Assembly (NCBI GenBank): GCA_033961575.1
Contig: CM066727.1
Coordinates: 87,294,501-87,358,500, forward strand
Direction of reading: 5' to 3'
Origin: Aselliscus stoliczkanus
Lineage: Eukaryota; Chordata; Mammalia; Chiroptera; Hipposideridae
DNA: 64,000 nucleotides
Below, piece by piece: positions 57,301-64,000 of the stretch. The first letter of the stretch is position 1, and each line of letters begins with the position of its first letter. The notes beneath the pieces are model-generated. The model searched no databases. It was not told where the DNA came from and was given only the letters and a program-made list of their open reading frames with translations. Both the position numbers and the translations under genes were made by a program.

Positions 57301-58084
57301 AACTTCAGTCTAATGCTGTGGAGAAAACTTAAAACTAGTGATATAAAGTAGATTAATAACTCTAAAAACATTGGCATTCCTGGGACTATTTAAGATAAAG
57401 TCCACAAGTTATCCAAATTGTTTTAGGGAAGATACTTCATATTTTTTTAGCTATTGAATTTAGAAGAAATGATGGAATTAGAATATCACCATTTTATCAC
57501 CCTAACAAAATAATGATAATGATCATTAATGCCTGCTAACATCATACAAATGAGAGACAATCAAACATCATGTATTTCCCACCCTATGTTTTTACAGAAT
57601 AGTATGAAAAATACTTGACAAAAATTGAACCTAAATATGATCATGCCTCTAGATCTAACTACCAGTTTGTTTGTTTGTTTTTTATAATATACAGGGGATA
57701 TACAGGGGATAGAAATATACTGACACCAAAAAAATGCAATCTGTACAATTCAAACTGTGGGATACTCTGTAAGACAAATGATCCAGTTTCTTCAAAAGAA
57801 AGCAAAAAAATAAGGTTCTTAGAAACCTATCAAAATAGCAATATACTGCAATATATGAATGTTATTTCAGTTCTGATTTGAATAAACAAACTATATAAAA
57901 AAAAACAGAAAATAACAGAAAATTCAAATGTGCTGAATAGATATTTGATAATAGTAAGAATTTTTTTATTCTTTATATGTGAAATTGTATTGTGCTTGTG
58001 TTTTTGCTGTAGTTGCTGATTCCATATATAAACAACAAACTGATTAAAAGTAAACATAAGTGAATACAGATGTAGGTAAAGATT
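57301..58084. other. AT-rich single-copy sequence, no gene seen
   Basis: There is a short TTTG run (57,665-57,680) and two tandem copies of 'atatacagggg' (57,689-57,710). The 88-codon and 92-codon frames in this stretch have no recognised domain. Confidence 0.45.
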
Positions 58085-60640
58085 TATTGGTGAAGGCATA
58101 GAAAGCACAAACCATAAAAGGAAACTCGGTGGGACCGAGGGCTACAGGAAACCCAAGCGTCCTCTTAAAGGGCCTGTGCACAGACTCTCTCACTCGCAGG
58201 CACTCACCTTGTGCTCCAGTGGAGGGACAGTAACTTGGGGGTGGAGGGGTCGGAGGCATATGGGGGAACAGACTGAGGGGCGAGGCTTCAAAGTGAAAAC
58301 TGGAGGACAGTCACCATTTTCCCTGTGTGGGGTCCTTTTCCTGTTCAGGGGGCAGATAGATGCCATCTTTACTGTGTTGAGCCCTCCCCTACAGGCCAAA
58401 TCTGGTGAGCTCTGCTGCTATCCACCCTGCTGACTCCCTGAAACCCCACCCCACCCAACTCACCCAACACCAGAGGTACTTTCTCAGAGAGCAGTCAGTG
58501 CAGCCCACATTGCACTCTTGCTTGAAAAGCTATGGGAGTCTGCAGGACCCAGGTAGGTTGCAGCTGGCCTTAGTGTACTGAGAGACTTTTGCTGAGTTGC
58601 TCCAGGCTCAGCATTGGCACCAAATCAGAGTCTACATTAACCTGTTGACCACAACTCTTCCCACTCTACTGACTCCCTGAGACCCTGTCTCACCAACTCA
58701 TGTACCACACTGGGCTTTATTAGTGGCTGAACCTTAAGGGAACCGGCAGGTGGCAGCAGGCGTCAAGGTGTCCTGGCTTTTTGCAGAGCTACCCCAGACC
58801 TGTTATTGGTGACAGGTGTCCTAGTTTGCACCATGGCCTCCCCCATATGCCTCCAGAGTTAGCACAGGCAGGGAACACCATAGATTACTGTGTCACTCCT
58901 ACCAGCTGCCCCTGCCCAGTCACAGGCTGTGGGTGACCTGAGACTGCCCTTCTCAAGAGGCCCCAGAACCAACATACTTGGAGGATGGCTTCAGCCACAG
59001 CACAGCACCACCCACTTAGCCCCACAAGTAGCCCACCCAAAGTGGGGTCTCAACAGGCACCAGAGCCCACTGGAGGTAAATCCCACTTAGTGGAGTAAAA
59101 CCTCCACATAGCACACTATAAGCTGTGGACATGGTCAAACCCCACAGCCAATCAGCCTGCGGGTCAATCCCACCCACTGACATGCCAATAGCAATCAAGG
59201 CTCAAGTATAACAGGAGGGTACACACAACCAACACAAGGGACACTCCTGGAGCACCCAGAGCAGGTGACCAGGGAGACTGTGCCAGGGCCCCACAGGGCA
59301 CCTATTACATAAGGCCACCCAGCCAAGACTGGGAGACATAGCAAATCTACCTACTACATAGAAACAAACAGAAAAACAGCCAAAACGAGGAAACAAAACA
59401 ATACTTCAAGGGGACATGTGCTTAGTTATGGAGGACATATGTTCATTAGAGCATTGTTTGCAATGGCCAAGATGTGGAGGCAGCCTGGTTGTTCATCAAT
59501 GGATGAATAAATAAAGAGGAGGTGGTACATATGAAGTGGAATATTGCTTGGCCTTGGCAGGGAATGGGTTCTTCCCATCCGCGGCAGCATGGATGGACCT
59601 GGAGGGTATTGTGCTGAGTGGAGTGTCAGACAGAGAAAGACAGATTCAATGTGATTTTACTTATATGTGGAATCTAAAGAACAAAATAAACAAACAGAAG
59701 CAAATTCATAGATACAGAGAAATATTGATGATTGCCAGATAGGAGGGGGATTGAGGTGAGTGATAAAGGAGAAGGGATTAAGAACTACAAATTGGGGCCG
59801 GCCGAGTGGCGCATTGGTTAAGCGCTGGTTTTGGGATGCCAGCGGCCCCGGTTCAGATCCCACATGAGGGCCAGTGACACTGCCCTCTACAGCTAACAAC
59901 AGCTCCACCTGGAGCTGGGCTGTGCGAGCCCGGGTGATGGTGTGGACTGCAGCCCCTGCTGCAGTGGGCTGCCATAGGCTACAGTGAGTGGCCCGCAGCC
60001 AGCGTGAGCGGCTGGCAGCCAAGCGTGAGCTGCCAATAGCCGCAATGAGCGACATCCAGAGGCCAGCGACCGATCTGCCTCATCCGGGAAGAGCGCAATG
60101 ACGATACCAACAGTGAAGCAACATCCTCCGCAACTAAAACTGAAGAACAAGAAGACGGCAACTTGTCTGTTCCCCTTCCCCGATTCCCCAACGCTGTTCC
60201 CCTCCACTAATTCCCCAATAAAATCTTTAAAAAAAAGAACTACAAATTGGTTGTTACAAAGTAGTCATGGCGATGTAGGTTATAGCATAAGGGATATAGT
60301 CAATAATATTGTAATAACTATGTATGATGTCAGATGAGTACTAGATTTATTGGGGTGATAGATTGGAGAGCAAGGGGAGCAGGGTGAAAAAGGTGAAGGG
60401 ATTAAGAAGCTGAAACTGGTAGTTACAAAATAGTCATGGGGATATAAATTAAAGCATAGGGAATATAATCAATAATATGGTAATAACTATGTATAGTGCT
60501 AGGTGGGTACTAGACTAGTCAGGGGGATCATTTCTTAAATTATATTAAATGTCTAACCACTTTGGTATACACCTGATGTTAATATAAAAAATACTAAATG
60601 TTAACTGTAATTGAAAAATTTAAAAAGTGAAGTTGTGGGG
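58085..60640 (+). mobile_element. L1 with 5' UTR joined to ORF2 end, large internal deletion
   Basis: Positions of about 58,090-59,400 are GC-richer and match an L1 5' UTR as I remember it (gggaccgagggctacaggaa, ctctctcactcgcaggcact, ctataagctgtggacatggt, gaccagggagactgtgccag, gggagacatagcaaatctac). The next bases jump to the last part of ORF2 (atgttcattagagcattgtt, tggatggacctggagggtat) and then to the 3' UTR, which ends near 60,625. All of ORF1 and most of ORF2, several kilobases, are missing. The junction is near 59,400, close to where ORF1 would begin. A SINE interrupts the 3' UTR at 59,796. Confidence 0.8.
59796..60234 (+). mobile_element. Long composite tRNA-derived SINE
   Basis: This is the cleanest long copy. 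The head 'ggccggccgagtggcgcatt' leads to box B-like 'ggttcagatccc', 'gagggccagtgacactgccc', the body with the roughly 20-bp internal repeat, AATAAAATC and an A tail. A 16-bp perfect target-site duplication, aagaactacaaattgg, lies at 59,780-59,795 and 60,235-60,250. Antisense frames (59657-60055, 59893-60207) are artefacts. Confidence 0.95.
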
Positions 60641-60878
60641 TGAGAAAGGGAATAAGAGGTCCAAATTTCCAGGTATAAAACAAGTCATGGGGATGTAATG
60701 TACAGCATGGGGAAAATAGTCAATAATATTGTGATAATGTGGTACAGTGTCAGATGGTTCCTGGACTTACCCTGATCACTTCTTTAGGTATATAAATGTT
60801 GAATAACTATGGGTTACATCTGAAACTAATATAAAATTGTACGCTAGCTATACATATTTTAATAAAAATCTTTTTAAA
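60641..60878 (+). mobile_element. L1 3' UTR fragment
   Basis: The segments 'caaatttccaggtataaaac', 'gggatgtaatgtacagcatg' and 'gctatacatattttaataaa' form the same L1 3' UTR type as at 47,315-47,560. Confidence 0.8.
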
Positions 60879-60879
60879 A

Positions 60880-61218
60880 TGAAGTACTGATAAAGGGTAG
60901 GGCATGGATGAATCTTGAACACATTAAGCTACGTGAAAGAAACTATTCACAAAAGGCTACATCTTATATGATTCCATTCATAAGAAAGTCTACAATAGGG
61001 AAATGTATGGAGACAGAAAGTAGATTAATGGTTACTTAGGGCTGGAGTGGGGGGCTGGAGGGGTGCTAAAGAATACAGGGTTCTTACTGAGGTGATGAAA
61101 ATGTTCTACAATTGATTGTGGTGTTGTTGCTCTGTGACTAAAATCCATTGAATTATACACTTTAAATGGGTGAATTGTATGGTATGTGAATTATATCCTG
61201 ATAAAGCTTTTTTTTTTA
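60880..61218 (+). mobile_element. Old L1 3' UTR
   Basis: The segments 'gaagtactgataaagggtag', 'gattccattcataagaaagt' and 'actttaaatgggtgaattgt', ending in 'ttatatcctgataaagc', match an L1MA/L1MB 3' UTR. Confidence 0.85.
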
Positions 61219-61276
61219 AAAAAAAAGAAAGAAAATGGATAGCAGATTGGAAGAAAATATGTGCAACAGCTATATC

Positions 61277-61308
61277 TGCAGAGAGAGAGAGACAGAGAGA
61301 GAGAGAGA
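61277..61308. repeat. (GA)n microsatellite
   Basis: A GA run interrupted once by 'gacag'. Confidence 0.9.
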
Positions 61309-61346
61309 ACTATATGTTGTATCCAGAATATATAAAAACTTCCTAC

Positions 61347-61812
61347 AGGGCCAGCCAAGTGATGCGTTGGTTAAGTAAGAGCTGGCTTGGGACACCAGCA
61401 GCCCCAGTTTGGATCCCATATATGAGGGCCAGTGATACTGCCCTCTATAGCTAAGATGGTGAACAACAGCTCTACCTGGAGCTGGGCTGCAATGAGTCCC
61501 CAGGACGGCATAGCTACAGCCCCTGCTGCAGTGGGCTGCCATAGGCTACAGTGAGTGACCGGCAGCCAGCATGACCAGCTGGCAGCCAGTGTGAGCTGGC
61601 CGCAAAACCGCTGTGAGCGGCCGTCCAGAGGTCAGTGACCTATCTGCCTCACCCGAGAAGAGCACAATGATGATACCAACATGGGCCAGTAAAGCAATGT
61701 CCTCCATAACTAGACTGAAGAACAAAAGGACAGCAACTTGTCTGTTCCCTTTCCCTGGTTCCCCAACGCTGTTCCCCTCCCCCAATTACCCAATAAAATC
61801 TTAAAAAAAAAA
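61347..61812 (+). mobile_element. Long composite tRNA-derived SINE
   Basis: The head 'gggccagccaagtgatgcgt', a body with 'cagctctacctggagctggg', 'gctgccataggctacagtga' and 'caacttgtctgttccctttc', then AATAAAATC and A16. A 12-bp duplication, aaaacttcctac/aaaacttcttac, lies at 61,335-61,346 and 61,813-61,824. The several frames inside are SINE artefacts. Confidence 0.95.
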
Positions 61813-62486
61813 AAAACTTCTTACAACTCAATAATAGACAAACAATCCAATTAAAAAATAGATAAAATAACTCGAATAGACACTGCACATAAGAAGACAT
61901 ACGAATATCCAATAAGCACATAAAAATGGATTCACCATCATTAATCGCCAAAGAAATGCAAATTAAAATTATAATGAAATACCACTACACACCCTAGAAT
62001 TGCTAAAATTAAAAAGATGAAAAATGTTAAATTTTAGACGGAATGTGGAACGACCAGAAGTTTCATACCTTTCTGGTTGGCAGTGTAAAATGGGACAAAT
62101 ACTTTGGAAAACCATTTGGCATTTTCTTAAAAACTTAAATATATCACGATCCTGCAATCTCACACGTCGAGAGGTATTTACTAGAGAGAAATAAAAATAT
62201 ATATTCACACACACAAAAAAGCCCTGTGCCAGAATATTTATAGCAGCTTTACTCATACTAGTCAAAAACTGGAAACAGCCCAGATAGGCCAACAACAGAA
62301 AAATGGAAAAACCAACTGGCATATCCAGACCAATGATTACATCTCAATGCAGGGAACTAAGAAGGGGCACAAAGGATGAGATGATAAAGACATGCTGTGT
62401 CTTGATATGCAGTCAAACTAACTGAATGGTACTTACATTCTGAGGACCTGAATGTATGTAAATTATAGGTCAATAAAAATATTTTA

Positions 62487-62620
62487 GGGAATTGTAATAG
62501 ATATGTATGATATGGGGAGGGGGAGTGGTGCGGCAAATTGGGGGAGAAGGATTGTCACATTGAAGGGTAAAAGTATAATTATTCCACTGTGTTTGTTGTA
62601 CACCTGAAACTAATTTTTTT
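62487..62620 (+). mobile_element. L1 3' UTR fragment
   Basis: The segments 'attgtaatagatatgtatga', 'tggggagggggagtggtgcg' and 'tgttgtacacctgaaactaa' match the L1 tail at 31,347-31,569. Confidence 0.75.
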
Positions 62621-62689
62621 AAATGTTTATTTCACAATAAAAAAATGTTTTAACAATTTTTTTAAACTTGAAAGGATTCTTATCTGTAT

Positions 62690-62935
62690 AATTTTATATG
62701 TATATGCACACATATGTATATTTTTAAATATATACTTCTGAAATTATATAATATATCTGGGGTTTTCTTCAAATAAGCCCAGTGTTAAGGGTGAATATAT
62801 ATATGAACAGAGTTTGTCCATGAGTTGATAGTTACAATATTTAATCTGGGTGATGAATATGTGGAGGCCCATTATACTTTTTAATTCTTCCTACTTTGCT
62901 TATGTTTCAAGTTTTACATGATAAAGTGCTGGTAA
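62690..62935 (+). mobile_element. Old L1 3' UTR
   Basis: The segments 'tgtccatgagttgatagtta', 'atctgggtgatgaatatgtg' and 'cattatactttttaattctt' correspond to an L1MB-type 3' UTR. Confidence 0.7.
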
Positions 62936-63098
62936 GAGGGAGAGAAGAGTGGGAGGAAGAAAGAGGGGAAAGAGAAAGGGATGAAGTGTCCAACCAGGAG
63001 ATCCACCTCCACAGCCCTGAGGCCATCTCTGGACTCCAACTTGACTCAAAAAGATATTCCTGTGATGACCCTGAGTCATCAGAAAAGGTCAGGTGGGA
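62936..63098. other. Purine-rich single-copy sequence
   Basis: A GA-rich segment (62,937-62,985) leads to the target site of the following SINE. No gene was found. Confidence 0.5.
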
Positions 63099-63517
63099 GG
63101 CCGGCCCAGTGGTGCGTTGGTTAAGAGTTGGCTTGAGATGCCAGCTCTGAGCAGCAGGGCCCTGATTCAGATCCCACATGAGGGCCAGTGACACTGCGCC
63201 CTCTACAGCTAAGATGGTTAATAATAGCTCAATCTAGAGCTGGGCTGCAGTGAGTCGCAGGCGAAGGCGTAGGCTGCAGTGGGGCTAGCCAGCAGCTGGC
63301 GTGCGCTTTCGTGAGCTGCCATGAGCGGCTGTCCAGTGGCCGGCGGGCGACTGCCTCACCAGGGAAGAGCGCAATGATAATACCAACATGGGCCAGTGAA
63401 GCAATGTCCTCCACAACTAGACTGAAGAACAAAAAGGACAGCAACTTGTCTGTTCCCCTCCCCCAATTCCCCAATGCTGCTCCCCTCCCCCAAGTCCCCA
63501 ATAAAATCTTCAAAAAA
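63099..63517 (+). mobile_element. Long composite tRNA-derived SINE, body partly deleted
   Basis: The head 'ggccggcccagtggtgcgtt', body, pyrimidine-rich segment with two 'ccccaat' motifs, AATAAAATC and an A tail are present. It is shorter than the others because the body around 63,270-63,300 lacks one internal repeat. A 14-16 bp imperfect duplication (aaaaggtcaggtgg, with g to a in the right copy) lies at 63,083 and 63,518. Confidence 0.9.
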
Positions 63518-63532
63518 AAAAGGTCAGATGGA

Positions 63533-63790
63533 ATTGGATATGGTCCTTTTTGCAACAGAGGTTGGGGGGTCACTTATCCAACAAAATAGAAAAAATCCAG
63601 GCAGCCTCAGGGGCAGTGGCTCCCAGTGATCCAGGAAGTTTCCTAGTATGGAACAGAGCTCTGAGCCTGAGGACACCACCCAGCTGAAGTGTCAATGCTT
63701 TATCATATGGAGTGTCTGGCCCTGCCCCAGGAGTGGCTCAGACTGGCTGCTGCTTAGGGTTGGAAGAAAGGCTGCTTACCCTGGAGCTGC
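63533..63790. other. Single-copy sequence, no gene seen
   Basis: A 70-codon frame at 63648-63860 runs into the G-rich tract and has no recognised domain. Confidence 0.5.
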
Positions 63791-63838
63791 AGTGTGTGTG
63801 TGTGTTGGGGGCAGAGGGCGGGGAACAGGGGGTGGGGG
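63791..63838 (+). repeat. (GT)n followed by G-quadruplex-capable tract
   Basis: A short GT run is followed by five G runs (5, 3, 4, 5 and 5 bases) with loops of one to four bases. Confidence 0.85.
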
Positions 63839-63840
63839 AC

Positions 63841-64000
63841 AAGGCCATTCGCCCAGCTGAACCACACAGTTCCATATGGTGAACTCATCTCAGTGGAACA
63901 ATTGGGTCGGGCTTATAATTCCTCAAAGATCTTGCAAGATGAGCTGCTTCTCTCCTGGAACTATAAAATAAAAAATTGTAAAAATAAAAAATTTAAAAAG
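63841..64000. other. Single-copy right edge
   Basis: Nothing was recognised apart from an A-rich end from about 63,964. Confidence 0.4.

Larger units (their letters stand above)
61225..62485 (+). mobile_element. Old L1 ORF2 end and 3' UTR, split by a SINE
   Basis: The parts 61,225-61,346 and 61,813-62,485 form one degraded L1: 'ggatagcagattggaagaaa', then 'tcttacaactcaataataga', 'gcaaattaaaattataatga', 'cagcccagataggccaacaa' and 'aggtcaataaaaatatttta'. ORF2 is broken throughout. The SINE at 61,347-61,812 and a GA repeat at 61,277-61,308 are later additions. Confidence 0.8.

Noticed and set aside
58085..59400. GC-richer segment as a gene promoter or CpG island
   Set aside because: It matches the L1 5' UTR in order and leads into L1 sequence. 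CpG density is modest.

Overview
This window is mammalian nuclear DNA with no gene that I can name. It is AT-leaning, and interspersed repeats of different ages make up most of what can be recognised: ancient MIR and L2 copies, a MER5-type DNA transposon, MaLR-like LTRs, many L1 fragments and young tRNA-derived SINEs. No open reading frame looks like an intact conserved protein. The longest frames (about 140-160 codons) lie in repeats or low-complexity sequence, or have no protein-like features. The window is best read as intergenic or intronic. The SINE head resembles tRNA-Ser/Leu-type heads known from several laurasiatherian orders, and the L1 5' and 3' ends look laurasiatherian. I lean to a bat of the Rhinolophus/Pteropus side, by memory only. 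A perissodactyl relative is not excluded.

Layout. Positions 1-20,000 are mostly single-copy sequence with many MIR and L2 relics and few young insertions. This part holds the one stretch that could be coding: a CpG-enriched segment at 12,687-12,855 (minus strand) whose open frame contains an EF-hand-like loop between possible splice sites. Positions 20,000-35,800 are mixed, with a 5'-inverted (twin-primed) L1 at 21,426-21,876, two adjacent MIRs, a 1.2-kb L1 and two MaLR-like LTRs. Positions 35,800-50,500 are dominated by L1 and SINEs. They include a 3-kb antisense L1 that received two SINEs and an 84-bp mariner-like MITE, a row of three SINEs inside one perfect 19-bp target-site duplication, and a 390-bp extremely AT-rich array of short palindromes. 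Positions 50,500-58,000 return to older single-copy sequence. Positions 58,085-63,520 are a second L1/SINE cluster, including an L1 whose 5' UTR is joined almost directly to its 3' end.

Functionally there is no operon, pathway or gene set here. The interest lies in retrotransposition products: a roughly 450-bp composite SINE family with five copies (35,870; 39,269; 59,796; 61,347; 63,099), a shorter roughly 110-bp SINE using the same tRNA-like head, nested insertions that give a relative chronology, and several structure-forming simple sequences. Repeat family names come from remembered consensus sequences and were not checked against a library. Boundaries are approximate unless a target-site duplication is stated.
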